From contig JAQIBP010000091.1 of assembly GCA_027858995.1 (NCBI GenBank), positions 1-44,860 of the forward strand: a stretch of DNA of 44,860 nt. The letters run 5' to 3'. A model generated the notes under the pieces. That model ran no database searches. It was not told the origin of the DNA and worked only from the letters and a program-made list of their open reading frames with translations. Shown here piece by piece: positions 17,123 through 26,390 of the stretch. The translations under genes and the position numbers were made by a program. Positions within the stretch are counted from its first letter, which is position 1, and each line of letters opens with the position of its first letter. Origin of the DNA: Deltaproteobacteria bacterium (GTDB taxonomy: Bacteria; Desulfobacterota; Desulfobacteria; Desulfobacterales; Desulfobacteraceae).

Positions 17123-18663
17123 TGATTCATCATTTTCTGGAGAATAGTGCTGATCGCTATCCTGATAAAGAAGCTGTAGTTCATGGTAATAACAGATATT
17201 CTTATATTGAAATTGAAAATCAGTCAAATCGTCTCGCTAACTGGCTTATTGATATTGGCATCTCAAAGGGTGATCGAGTGGCAATACTCTTAAGAAATTC
17301 ATTTGAATATATAATAACTTATTATGCAATATTAAAAACAGGAGCAATTGCAGTCCCATTAAACACCGGTCTTGACGTAAAAGAAGTATCACAGACACTT
17401 GAAGACTGCTCTCCTGAAATATTGGTTTCAGAAAAATACTTTAATAAAATTATTCAAAATATTTTTAAACACGATTCTAACTTATGCAAGTTGCTATCAA
17501 TATCTGATGTCTTGGAAACTAAGGAAGATATTGGTAAAACAGAGGTAATGTTATTTTCTGATATTTTTAAAAAATATTCAACCAAAAGGCCCCATATCAA
17601 ATTAATTGACCTTGATATTGCATCAATAATTTATACATCCGGCAGTACTGGAAAACCAAAAGGAGTAGTACTAAGTCATCTTAATATAGTAACTAACACA
17701 CGTTCAATTGTTGAATATCTTAAATTAGAAAAGCATGATCGTTGTATGGCTATCTTACCATTTTATTATGTATACGGTAAAACTCTTTTGAATATTCATT
17801 TTTCAGTATCCGGCACAGTAGTGATTGATAACAGATTTACATTTCCCAATGCTGTGCTTAAAACGATGATAGAAGAAAAGGTTACCGGTTTTTCCGGGGT
17901 CCCGTCAACTTTTTCGATTTTAATGAATCGTTCTTCGATTGGAAAAATGGAGTTTCCGGATTTAAGATATATTGCACAAGCTGGTGGTCATATGCCGGGT
18001 GAAATAAAGGAAAGATTAATAAATAAGTTCTCAAACAAAGAAATATATATAATGTATGGAGCCACAGAAGCCTCTGCGAGGTTGGCATATCTTAAACCTG
18101 AAATGTTATCAAAGAAACTGAACTCATTTGGTAAGGCTATTCCCAATGTTGAAATGAAGATTATTACCCAAAAAGGTAATGATGCAGGAGTTAATAAAGA
18201 AGGTGAAATTGTTGCCAGAGGCTCCAATATAATGAACAATTATTGGAATGCACCGGAAGAGACAAAAAAAGTTCTTAAAAACGGGTGGTACTATACTGGA
18301 GACCTTGGAATAATGGATGAAGAGGGATATTTTTTTGTCACCGGCAGAAAAAGAGACATGATTAAAGTAGGAATTTATAAAGTAAGTGCCAATGAGATTG
18401 AAGAAACTCTTTATAAATATCCTGGAGTAACTGAAGCAGCAGTAATTGGTATCCCTGATGATAATCTGGGTGAAGCTGTTCAAGCCTATATTGTAACTTC
18501 AGAGGATGTCAATATAACATCTGATGATATAATCAATTACTGTTCTGAAAATTTATCTTCGCACAAAATACCAAAACAGATAGAGTTTATTAAAGCTTTA
18601 CCTAAAAACGAATCCGGTAAAATTTTAAAACGTGAATTATCAAAAAATAATTTTTATAATTAA
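17122..18663 (+). CDS. AMP-forming acyl-CoA/acyl-carrier ligase
   Basis: The 513-residue enzyme belongs to the ANL superfamily. It shows the ATP-binding loop Tyr-Thr-Ser-Gly-Ser-Thr-Gly-Lys-Pro-Lys-Gly (~171-181), Tyr-Gly-Ala-Thr-Glu-Ala (~312), Tyr-Thr-Gly-Asp-Leu (~391), the hinge region Gly-Arg-Lys-Arg-Asp-Met, and a C-terminal Gly-Lys-Ile-Leu-Lys-Arg that includes the catalytic Lys. It should adenylate a carboxylic acid and pass it to CoA or a carrier thiol. Its ATG overlaps the LarA-like stop by one base, and the ACP is just upstream. This suggests that the racemised acid is the substrate loaded onto the ACP. An equivalent ligase is known in exosortase-A-associated loci. Confidence 0.85.
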   Translation: MIHHFLENSADRYPDKEAVVHGNNRYSYIEIENQSNRLANWLIDIGISKGDRVAILLRNSFEYIITYYAILKTGAIAVPLNTGLDVKEVSQTLEDCSPEILVSEKYFNKIIQNIFKHDSNLCKLLSISDVLETKEDIGKTEVMLFSDIFKKYSTKRPHIKLIDLDIASIIYTSGSTGKPKGVVLSHLNIVTNTRSIVEYLKLEKHDRCMAILPFYYVYGKTLLNIHFSVSGTVVIDNRFTFPNAVLKTMIEEKVTGFSGVPSTFSILMNRSSIGKMEFPDLRYIAQAGGHMPGEIKERLINKFSNKEIYIMYGATEASARLAYLKPEMLSKKLNSFGKAIPNVEMKIITQKGNDAGVNKEGEIVARGSNIMNNYWNAPEETKKVLKNGWYYTGDLGIMDEEGYFFVTGRKRDMIKVGIYKVSANEIEETLYKYPGVTEAAVIGIPDDNLGEAVQAYIVTSEDVNITSDDIINYCSENLSSHKIPKQIEFIKALPKNESGKILKRELSKNNFYN

Positions 18664-18684
18664 ATTTCTTTCGGAGGTCAATTA

Positions 18685-20013
18685 ATGAAAATTTCCATAT
18701 TTGGGTTAGGGTATGTCGGTTGTGTATCATCAGTCTGTCTGGCCAAAGAAGGGCATGATGTTATTGGTGTGGATGTTAATCAGACAAAAGTTGATATGAT
18801 TAATGATGGAAAGAGTCCTATTGTTGAAAAAGACCTTAATGTCATATTAGAAAGAATTGTTAAGAATAACAATTCTACTGGTTCTTTAATTGCTACAACC
18901 AACGCTTTACGAGCTGTCGCAGATACAGATATCTCTTTAATTTGTGTTGGTACTCCCAGCAATGATAATGGCAGTCTTAAACTTGATTATGTCAAAAGGT
19001 GTGCAGGAAATATTGGTGCAGGGATTAGAGAAAAAGAGAAGTATCATGTAATAGTTGCCAGGAGCACAATGCTCCCCGGTACGGTTGAAGATGTGATCAT
19101 TCGTGAAGTTGAGTATTCTTCAGGAAAGAAGGCTGGTAATGATTTTGGTGCAGTTATGAATCCTGAGTTTTTAAGAGAGAGTACTTCCATTGATGATTTT
19201 TTTAATCCTCCAGTAACAGTAATCGGAGAACTTGATAATAAAAGTGGCGATGTTGTACAGAAAATGTACCATTTTCTTGAAGCACCTTTTGTCCGAACTG
19301 ATATCAAATCAGCAGAAATGATCAAATATGCAAATAATACATTTCACGGATTAAAGGTGACATTTGCCAATGAAATAGGAGCAATATGCAAGACATTGGG
19401 AATAGACAGCCATAAGGTGATGGATATTTTCTGTATGGACAACAAACTCAATCTCTCTTCATACTATCTTAAACCAGGCTTTGCTTTTGGGGGATCATGT
19501 CTTCCCAAGGATTTGCGGGCAATAACCTATAAAGCAAAAGAGCAGGATTTAAATGTTCCCATATTGTCATCAATTATAGACAGTAATAAAGAGCACATTG
19601 AAAGAGTTGCAAAAAATATTATGCGATCAGGAAAAAAGAAAATCGGTATTCTCGGATTAAGCTTTAAGGCCGGTACTGACGATTTAAGAGAATCACCTCT
19701 TGTTATTTTAACTGAAAAATTGATTGGCAAGGGATATGATATATCCATATATGACAAGAATGTCGCTGTTGCAAAACTATTTGGAGCCAATAAAGAGTAT
19801 ATTGAAAAGGAAATCCCTCATATTTCATCACTGATGGTGGATGATATTGCAAGTATAAGTTCTCATGCCGAAATTATTATTATTGGAAATAAATCAGAAG
19901 AGTTTAACAGCATATTAATTCAGTGTAGTCCGGATACGATAATTTATGATCTTGTCAGGATTACTCAGGATATCAGCAAGACTCCTGAAGGATATGAAGG
20001 TATCTGCTGGTAA
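18685..20013 (+). CDS. algD: GDP-mannose 6-dehydrogenase (AlgD-like)
   Basis: The 442-residue product has a Rossmann start Gly-Leu-Gly-Tyr-Val-Gly-Cys-Val and Gly-Val-Asp-Val, followed by Gly-Lys-Ser-Pro-Ile-Val-Glu. That stretch is typical of AlgD rather than of UDP-glucose dehydrogenases. It also has Asn-Pro-Glu-Phe-Leu-Arg-Glu-Ser-Thr, Lys-Val-Thr-Phe-Ala-Asn-Glu-Ile-Gly and the catalytic Cys272 in Gly-Gly-Ser-Cys-Leu-Pro-Lys-Asp. It would oxidise GDP-mannose to GDP-mannuronic acid with two NAD+. GGAGG lies 7 bases before the ATG. This is the clearest clue to polymer composition: a mannuronate-containing chain. A UDP-sugar substrate is less likely but not excluded. Confidence 0.85.
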   Translation: MKISIFGLGYVGCVSSVCLAKEGHDVIGVDVNQTKVDMINDGKSPIVEKDLNVILERIVKNNNSTGSLIATTNALRAVADTDISLICVGTPSNDNGSLKLDYVKRCAGNIGAGIREKEKYHVIVARSTMLPGTVEDVIIREVEYSSGKKAGNDFGAVMNPEFLRESTSIDDFFNPPVTVIGELDNKSGDVVQKMYHFLEAPFVRTDIKSAEMIKYANNTFHGLKVTFANEIGAICKTLGIDSHKVMDIFCMDNKLNLSSYYLKPGFAFGGSCLPKDLRAITYKAKEQDLNVPILSSIIDSNKEHIERVAKNIMRSGKKKIGILGLSFKAGTDDLRESPLVILTEKLIGKGYDISIYDKNVAVAKLFGANKEYIEKEIPHISSLMVDDIASISSHAEIIIIGNKSEEFNSILIQCSPDTIIYDLVRITQDISKTPEGYEGICW

Positions 20014-20016
20014 ATT

Positions 20017-21219
20017 ATGAAGATTTTATTTCTATCACAAAGATTTTTATTCCCCATGGACAGCGGTGGAAAAATACGAACAGGGAAGATACTTGAACAG
20101 TTGTCAAAGCATCATGACATCACATTAATTTCCAATATAGAACCTTCAAAAGATGATCCCTATTTGGCACAAATTGATAAATTATGTTCCAAATTCGTTC
20201 CTGTTCAATGGAAAGAGATTAGAAAATTTACCCCTCTTTTTTTCCTTCGGCTTTTTTTTCAAATGTTTTCCATCTATCCGGTTAGTGTGCTGAATGATTA
20301 TTCAAAAAGACTTCAGGCTGCTGTTGAAGAAGAGTTAACTAAGAATTCTTATGATATAACAATATGTGATTTTGTTCAGTCAGCCTTAATGTTCAGAAAT
20401 GTTAAAAAGATCCCCACTATTCTTTTTCAGCATAATGTTGAATCAATGATAGCAAAAAGACACATCAGGCAAAATAATAATATCCTTGCAAAACTGTTCT
20501 GGTGGCTTCAGTGGAAGAAAATGCTCTGGTTTGAAAAAAAAGTTTGCAATAGATTTGATACGGTTATTGCTGTCTCTGAGGCAGATCGGAATATTTTTAA
20601 TAAACTGTATAAGACTGATAATATTAAAATAATACCTACTGGTGTAGATGTTGATTACTATAAACCAATTCCCAATTATAAAGTTAAAGAAAATTCTCTT
20701 GTCTTCTGCGGTTCAATGGACTGGCTTCCTAATGAGGATGCAATGATTTTTTTTATTCAAGATATTTTGCCTGTTATAAAAAAGAAAATTTCCGACGTCT
20801 CTCTTACTGTTGTTGGAAGAAACCCTTCACCCCATTTAATTAAGATCATCAGGGAAAATCCAGAAATTGAATTGACAGGGTGGGTTGAAGATACGCGGCC
20901 ATATATTGCGCAGTGTGCATTGTTTATTGTTCCCATACGAATTGGTGGTGGAACCAGAATGAAAATTTTTGAAGCAATGGCAATGGGCAAAGTTGTTGTC
21001 TCCACATCTATAGGAGCAGAAGGTCTGCCAATTGATAATGGTAAAAATATTGTGATTGAGGATAGTCCCATTGTATTTGCTCAGAAAATAAATGAATTGT
21101 TATTGCCTGGCAACGATAGAATTTCTGTAGAATCAAATGCATTAGAACTTGTTCAAAAGAACTTTACCTGGTCCGTTGTAGCTAAGAGGTTTTTAGATAT
21201 TTGTGATAGTTTAATATGA
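20017..21219 (+). CDS. GT4 glycosyltransferase, exosortase-A-associated type
   Basis: The 400-residue GT-B enzyme opens Lys-Ile-Leu-Phe-Leu-Ser-Gln-Arg-Phe with a following Gly-Gly-Lys-Ile-Arg. The C-terminal half holds Gly-Val-Asp-Val-Asp-Tyr-Tyr, Phe-Cys-Gly-Ser-Met-Asp-Trp and the donor site Gly-Gly-Gly-Thr-Arg-Met-Lys-Ile-Phe-Glu-Ala-Met-Ala-Met-Gly. The opening and the Ser-Met-Asp-Trp-Leu-Pro-Asn segment resemble the stp1-type glycosyltransferase of PEP-CTERM/exosortase-A loci. It lies 3 bases after algD and probably shares its transcript. Donor and linkage are unknown. Confidence 0.85.
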   Translation: MKILFLSQRFLFPMDSGGKIRTGKILEQLSKHHDITLISNIEPSKDDPYLAQIDKLCSKFVPVQWKEIRKFTPLFFLRLFFQMFSIYPVSVLNDYSKRLQAAVEEELTKNSYDITICDFVQSALMFRNVKKIPTILFQHNVESMIAKRHIRQNNNILAKLFWWLQWKKMLWFEKKVCNRFDTVIAVSEADRNIFNKLYKTDNIKIIPTGVDVDYYKPIPNYKVKENSLVFCGSMDWLPNEDAMIFFIQDILPVIKKKISDVSLTVVGRNPSPHLIKIIRENPEIELTGWVEDTRPYIAQCALFIVPIRIGGGTRMKIFEAMAMGKVVVSTSIGAEGLPIDNGKNIVIEDSPIVFAQKINELLLPGNDRISVESNALELVQKNFTWSVVAKRFLDICDSLI

Positions 21220-21383
21220 TGCTAACAAAATTGTAAGGGTTACCTATTGGGTCAGAATTTCAAATGAAAAAAAGTTATTAAAGGCTTATTGAAAAAATTG
21301 ATAATAATTATTAATAGTTTAGATTGCAGGACTAACCTAAGTGAGAAAATTAGGGTGGTTGTGCAAAGGATTTTTCTCTAAAA

Positions 21384-22670
21384 ATGTCAAAGACAGCATT
21401 AATTTGGTTATTTATCTTTTTCAGTGGGCTAACGACTTCATTCTTAAAAGGGCCATTCATTGCATTACTCACATATATATTTACCTATTATACTCAATTC
21501 AATTGGGCAAAACACTTACACTACAGATGGTCATTATATGCAGGACTTTCATTTTTAGTTGTTTTTTTTTGTTATAAATTATCTAAATCAGACCAAATAT
21601 CAAATGGGCCTCTGTCTAATTTTAAGTGGTTGTTGTTTATTGTAATCAACATGCTATTAGTAACCCCATTTGCAGCAAATCCCATTGCCAATACCGATGC
21701 AATCATTGGATTTTGTAAAATTGTGATCTTATATTATTTAATTGCCATGACTATCCATACAAAGCTTCATTATAGAATGTTTATTTGGTTTCAAATATGG
21801 GGCAACTATTTATTGGGATATCTTTCATACACGGAAGGTGAATTCTCAGGAGGTAGACTCGAAAATATTGGTGCACCAGGCATTAAGGAGAGTAATCTTT
21901 TAGCACTTCATTTTCTATTGATCCTTCCGTTTCTTGGTATGAAGATATTGCGTGGAAATAAATGGGAGAGAATTGCATCAATAATTACATCAGTTTTTGT
22001 TGTGAATGCTATCATACTTTGCAATAGCAGGGGTGCATATTTATCTATGGCTCTAATGTGCGTTTTTGCATTGATAATGTTTGGTTCTAAATTTCGGCTA
22101 AAGATTATTATTGGCATTTGTATTGGCGGGCTATTATTTTTCCAATTAACTGACAACAAATTTTGGGATAGAATGTCAATGTCTGAGATAAAGACCACTA
22201 ACGAGGATGGCTCCGCAATGGGGAGAATGAAATCCTGGAATGGTGCGATAGATATGATCTTTGATTTTCCTTTTGGCAAAGGGGGTGGTGGTTGGGAAGA
22301 ATACAGTCCACGATATATTCCTGACATTGTCTATGCACATGGTGGTCAAAAAAGATCTGTTCACAACACCTATTTAATGATGGCAACTGATTGGGGAATT
22401 CAGGGTTTAATTTTATTTTTATTTTTTTTATCAGGCTCATTGTTTTGTCTGTATCGTATACGTTTAAAGGCAAATCAAAGCCCGGATGATTTTTATTATA
22501 TTGAAAGTACGGCAATGTTTATAGCGATAGCAGGGTTTCTTATTGGATCATTTTTTTTAAATAGAATCTATGCTGAATCTTTATATTGGTATTGTGCACT
22601 TGCTGCAGCGCTTAGCAATATACAAAACAGAGAAATTTCACAAATGAACTCAGTGCCTTCAGATGAATAA
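21384..22670 (+). CDS. O-antigen ligase/polymerase-like (Wzy_C) membrane protein
   Basis: The 428-residue protein has about ten hydrophobic helices and a large periplasmic loop around residues 255-320 that includes Arg-Met-x-Ser-Trp, Gly-Lys-Gly-Gly-Gly-Gly-Trp and Ser-Val-His-Asn-Thr-Tyr-Leu. The His-Asn-Thr-Tyr motif is the hallmark of Wzy_C/WaaL/PglL-type enzymes. N-terminal features fit the putative O-glycosylation ligase of exosortase-A loci. It could polymerise repeat units or ligate glycan to protein. The 21220-21383 gap ahead has no gene I can support, and no strong ribosome site precedes the ATG. Polymerase versus ligase cannot be told from the sequence. Confidence 0.8.
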   Translation: MSKTALIWLFIFFSGLTTSFLKGPFIALLTYIFTYYTQFNWAKHLHYRWSLYAGLSFLVVFFCYKLSKSDQISNGPLSNFKWLLFIVINMLLVTPFAANPIANTDAIIGFCKIVILYYLIAMTIHTKLHYRMFIWFQIWGNYLLGYLSYTEGEFSGGRLENIGAPGIKESNLLALHFLLILPFLGMKILRGNKWERIASIITSVFVVNAIILCNSRGAYLSMALMCVFALIMFGSKFRLKIIIGICIGGLLFFQLTDNKFWDRMSMSEIKTTNEDGSAMGRMKSWNGAIDMIFDFPFGKGGGGWEEYSPRYIPDIVYAHGGQKRSVHNTYLMMATDWGIQGLILFLFFLSGSLFCLYRIRLKANQSPDDFYYIESTAMFIAIAGFLIGSFFLNRIYAESLYWYCALAAALSNIQNREISQMNSVPSDE

Positions 22671-22715
22671 AAAAATATTAAAGCAGTTAATTAAATCTCA
22701 TATTAAAAGAACAAA

Positions 22716-23846
22716 ATGTGTGCGAAAACTATGGAACAGATAAGAATTTTACATTTAATCAATGAGTTGGGGCTTGGTGGTGCTGAAACGGTTGTTATTA
22801 ATATAATAAATCATTTCAACTCTGATAAATTTAAAAACAAACTCTGTGTTTTTGTGCCAGACGGTGTGTTAACTCATCTAATTAAAAATCCAAATGAGAA
22901 TTTAATTGAGCTGGATAAGAAACCCGGTAATGATATTAGATTGCCTTTTAAACTTAATAATATTTTTAAAGAATATAAGCCACACATTATTCACACACAT
23001 TGCTGGGGTACGCTAGTAGAAGGGTATATAGCTGCTAAAATCGCTAAAATCCCAGCACTTGTGCATTCAGAGCACGGTACAATTGAAGATAAAAATTGGA
23101 ATCTTTATATCCAAAGATATCTTTGGCACTTGCATAATCAAATCATTGCAGTAAGCCAGGAACACAAAAATAGACTAACCAAGACCATCGGTTTTCCTGA
23201 AAATAAAATTAATGTTATTTATAATGGAGTTGATACAGAACATTTTAAGCAAATATCAAATTCACGGAGAATTGAAAAAAGAAAGAGTTTAGGTGTTTGC
23301 AACAAAAATTTTGTGATAGGCACTGTTGGGAGACTAGAACCGGTCAAAGATCAGGTGACTCTTTTATATGCATTTAAAATAATTTTACAACAGTTCCCAA
23401 ATAGCAAATTAGTAATTACAGGTGATGGTAGCTTAGCATCTGTATTAAAAAACACTGCTGCTTCTTTAAGAATTAGTAATTCAGTTTTGTTCCTTGGCCT
23501 GCGTGATGATATTCTTGAACTGTTAGGTACTATGGATATTTTTGTATTGCCTTCAATCAGTGAAGGAACCTCATGTACGCTTCTTGAAGCTATGAGTTGT
23601 GGTTTGCCAGTTGTTGCAACCAATGTGGGTGGCAACCCAGAGCTTGTTCTTGATAATGAGACTGGAGTATTGGTTCCTAAACAAGATTCGAAGAAATTAT
23701 CTCATGCCATAATAACATTATTAACAAACAGCGATTTGCGAACAAAAATGAGTTTAAGTGGTCGGGAAAGAATAGTGCAAGGATTCAGTCTATATAAAAT
23801 GATTGATAATCTTAAAAATTTATACAATTCTTTGCATGTTTCATAA
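22716..23846 (+). CDS. GT4 glycosyltransferase
   Basis: A 376-residue GT-B enzyme with the acceptor-side opening Leu-Gly-Leu-Gly-Gly-Ala-Glu-Thr-Val and Ser-Glu-His-Gly-Thr. It also has Asn-Gly-Val-Asp-Thr, Val-Gly-Arg-Leu-Glu-Pro-Val-Lys-Asp, and the donor motif Glu-Gly-Thr-Ser-Cys-Thr-Leu-Leu-Glu-Ala-Met-Ser-Cys-Gly with the E-x7-E spacing. An ATG at 22731 (Met-Glu-Gln) is an alternative start. It resembles stp2-type GT4 proteins of exosortase-A loci and is expected to add one sugar to the lipid-linked repeat unit on the cytoplasmic side. Confidence 0.85.
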   Translation: MCAKTMEQIRILHLINELGLGGAETVVINIINHFNSDKFKNKLCVFVPDGVLTHLIKNPNENLIELDKKPGNDIRLPFKLNNIFKEYKPHIIHTHCWGTLVEGYIAAKIAKIPALVHSEHGTIEDKNWNLYIQRYLWHLHNQIIAVSQEHKNRLTKTIGFPENKINVIYNGVDTEHFKQISNSRRIEKRKSLGVCNKNFVIGTVGRLEPVKDQVTLLYAFKIILQQFPNSKLVITGDGSLASVLKNTAASLRISNSVLFLGLRDDILELLGTMDIFVLPSISEGTSCTLLEAMSCGLPVVATNVGGNPELVLDNETGVLVPKQDSKKLSHAIITLLTNSDLRTKMSLSGRERIVQGFSLYKMIDNLKNLYNSLHVS

Positions 23847-23970
23847 ATATCATAAAGGGATGTGTCAAACAAATGAGACAGTAACGGTTTGATGTTTAGT
23901 TTGTAGATTATAACTTTTTTATACTTTAATATGAACAATTATCCAAAATTTTAATAGAAAGCATTCACAA

Positions 23971-25455
23971 ATGAAATTAAAAAAAGAGATGGGTATAGCT
24001 ACAATCGCAAATTGGTCAACAACAGTTGTTATGTATATTATTGCTTTTTTTTCAACTCCATATATTGTTCATACGTTTGGTAATGTTCAATATGGCATAT
24101 GGTCACTCGCCATGTCATTAACAGCTTCATTTGGAATGATTGAACTTGGTGTTTCAACTACACTGATAAAGTATTTTTCAGACTATTCTGAAAAAAAGGA
24201 TACAACTTCAGCAAACGCTCTTTTAAGCACAGGCTTTTTTACTTATATAGTTTTGTTTTTTGTTCTATTGATGATAATGCTTATCGTGATATGGAAAGTT
24301 GAATACCTCTTTAATATACCAGATCATCTGATTAGAGAAACTAAAATATTGTTTTTATTAGTTACAGTCGCTTTTGGACTCAATTTGCTTGGTAATACAT
24401 TCCTCGCTGTTATTATGAGTTTGAGGAAATTTGTTATAAAAAATCAAATAATTATTGGTATTTCAATAGTTAGAGTCCTTGGTATTGTATTTGTTTTGTA
24501 TGCAGGTTTTGGTTTGATTGTTGCTGGTGTAGTTGTCCTTTTAATAGACATTTTAAGAAATATTATTTTTTTTATATATGCTTTAAAGTTATTCCCTTCT
24601 ACACATATTTCCCTTAAACTTATTAATTTGCCTTTTTTTAAGAATTTTTTCTCTTTTACCTTTTTTAATTTTCTTAGGAAAATAGCAGTGAAGATGCTTG
24701 AAAGAGCTGATTTAATCTTAGTCGGTATTTTTTTTGATATGCAGACAGTTGCAATTTATTCAATTGCAGAATCACTTGTCAGGTATGCAAGAATGTTTCC
24801 TAATGGGATATTAAATATAATATTACCATTCTCAAGTAAGTTGAATGCGCAACAGCAAAAGAAAGATTTAATGAAAATAGCTTTTTTTATTCCTAAATAC
24901 ACCATCTCTTTTTTTCTGGGCATAATATTTCTTTTTATCTTTTTTGGAACTCAGTTTATTGAATTATGGCTGGGCAATGGATATGAACAAGCCTATCTAA
25001 TAACAATTGTTTTGTTGATTGCCAAAGCAATTTATATGAGCCAGAGTGTTATTGTTCACTTATTAGTGGGAATGGGATATAATAAATTCTTTGGAATAAT
25101 AGGAATAGTGGAAGCATTACTGAAAATTATTATAAGTATTATATTTTTAAAAATATTTGGTGTACTGGGTATAGCATATGGATCTTTAGTTGTTTTTTTT
25201 ATTATAACCATGATTATAATCCCATACTATGTCATGGATATAATTGGAATCAATAAATTTAAATATTATACAGAAGCTATTTTTATTCCTATGCTGTTAT
25301 GTTTTATTCTATATTTTTGTAATTCTTTTATAGAAATAAGAAGTTTTTTATGGATTCCAGTTTTAGTGTTAGAATATTGCCTGCTATTTTATCTTTTTGT
25401 ATGGAAAGAAGTGCGATTTAAAAATAAAAAGTTAGTTTTTGATTTTTCTTTTTAA
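23971..25455 (+). CDS. Wzx-like polysaccharide flippase (MOP superfamily)
   Basis: The 494-residue protein is almost wholly hydrophobic, with about 12-14 helices and the N-terminal pattern of lipopolysaccharide/polysaccharide biosynthesis transporters (Thr-Ile-Ala-Asn-Trp-Ser-Thr, Pro-Tyr-Ile-Val-His-Thr-Phe-Gly, then Tyr-Gly-Ile-Trp-Ser-Leu). It would move the undecaprenyl-pyrophosphate-linked repeat unit across the inner membrane for polymerisation by the Wzy-like protein. It fits a Wzx/Wzy route rather than a synthase route. The 124-base gap before it shows no feature I can support. Confidence 0.85.
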   Translation: MKLKKEMGIATIANWSTTVVMYIIAFFSTPYIVHTFGNVQYGIWSLAMSLTASFGMIELGVSTTLIKYFSDYSEKKDTTSANALLSTGFFTYIVLFFVLLMIMLIVIWKVEYLFNIPDHLIRETKILFLLVTVAFGLNLLGNTFLAVIMSLRKFVIKNQIIIGISIVRVLGIVFVLYAGFGLIVAGVVVLLIDILRNIIFFIYALKLFPSTHISLKLINLPFFKNFFSFTFFNFLRKIAVKMLERADLILVGIFFDMQTVAIYSIAESLVRYARMFPNGILNIILPFSSKLNAQQQKKDLMKIAFFIPKYTISFFLGIIFLFIFFGTQFIELWLGNGYEQAYLITIVLLIAKAIYMSQSVIVHLLVGMGYNKFFGIIGIVEALLKIIISIIFLKIFGVLGIAYGSLVVFFIITMIIIPYYVMDIIGINKFKYYTEAIFIPMLLCFILYFCNSFIEIRSFLWIPVLVLEYCLLFYLFVWKEVRFKNKKLVFDFSF

Positions 25456-25514
25456 GTATTTTTTATTGGATTGCACAGGAATATTAAGAAAATTAAAAAT
25501 CACAATATAACTTC

Positions 25515-26378
25515 ATGAATATAAAGAAAGAACACAGTAAGGCTGTTGATGAAATTTTAAAATATTTTAAAAAAAATCCTTCTGTTTTTAATGTTAAGAA
25601 CGTTGAACAAATTTCCATAAAAATAGTGTTTTCGGATTTAAGAAAAAGATTTACAGAATTTTATAGAATAAGAGTAGATAACTACTCAATCCTTACTCAA
25701 ACAAATAATCACGTTTATTATTGGGTCAGGATTGTAAAAAGTAAACCTGGTGAAATTCTACTTGATGCATTAGAAAAACAGTTTAAAATAATGCAGGAAC
25801 TGTATGGTTTTTTTGACAATAGAAAAAATAATCATTACCAGTCCTGCTGCAAACCCATTGCACTTTTGCCTGAATATAATGCTTTGATTTCAAGGGAATG
25901 CAATGGCATTTTATTCAATAAGTATCTTCAAAGACAGATACCAGTATTAAATAAAAAAAATATTTGTGTGCATTTTTATAATTGCGGAGTATGGCTTAAA
26001 TTATTTCATGAATTTTATAAAGACAATTCAATCACACAATCTGAAATGGAGAAATATCTTTTAAAATTTCAGGATATATTTAAACGTGACCCTGAAAAAC
26101 ACATGAGATATATTACAAACTGTCATAATGATTATAGTCCACGAAATATTTTTGTATCAGAAAATTCAGTTGAAGTGATTGATTTTGTTGGTGTTGAAAA
26201 AGGATTTCCTGAACAGGACATCAACTTTTTTTGTAATTATATATATAAAGCCAGATTTAATTTCCTTTATCCCTTGAGAGTGAAAAAAATGATGATTAAG
26301 GCTTTTCATAGTGGATATGATGATGGTCAAAGTTCTATTGAAGAACATAAATACAAAACGAAATCTTGTTGTCAATAA
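25515..26378 (+). CDS. APH/Kdo-kinase-like small-molecule phosphotransferase
   Basis: The 287-residue product has a protein-kinase-like fold as in aminoglycoside phosphotransferases. The catalytic loop reads Cys-His-Asn-Asp-Tyr-Ser-Pro-Arg-Asn-Ile (~202-211; HxDxxxxN pattern with Asn in the second place), followed by Val-Ile-Asp-Phe (~222), the metal-binding Asp. No glycine-rich loop is evident, which is normal for the family. It is only 12 bases before the heparinase-family gene. Related kinases phosphorylate sugars or lipid-linked saccharides. A sugar kinase role in the polysaccharide locus is more plausible than drug resistance, but the substrate is unknown. Confidence 0.65.
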   Translation: MNIKKEHSKAVDEILKYFKKNPSVFNVKNVEQISIKIVFSDLRKRFTEFYRIRVDNYSILTQTNNHVYYWVRIVKSKPGEILLDALEKQFKIMQELYGFFDNRKNNHYQSCCKPIALLPEYNALISRECNGILFNKYLQRQIPVLNKKNICVHFYNCGVWLKLFHEFYKDNSITQSEMEKYLLKFQDIFKRDPEKHMRYITNCHNDYSPRNIFVSENSVEVIDFVGVEKGFPEQDINFFCNYIYKARFNFLYPLRVKKMMIKAFHSGYDDGQSSIEEHKYKTKSCCQ

Positions 26379-26390
26379 ATTAGGATAAAG

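Noticed and set aside
21908-22327. 139-codon minus-strand frame inside the Wzy_C-like gene
   Set aside because: The + strand encodes a clear polytopic membrane protein with the His-Asn-Thr-Tyr motif.
25515-26378. Aminoglycoside resistance gene
   Set aside because: The kinase fold fits, but the low-complexity, locus-embedded context and divergent sequence favour a sugar or lipid-linked substrate.
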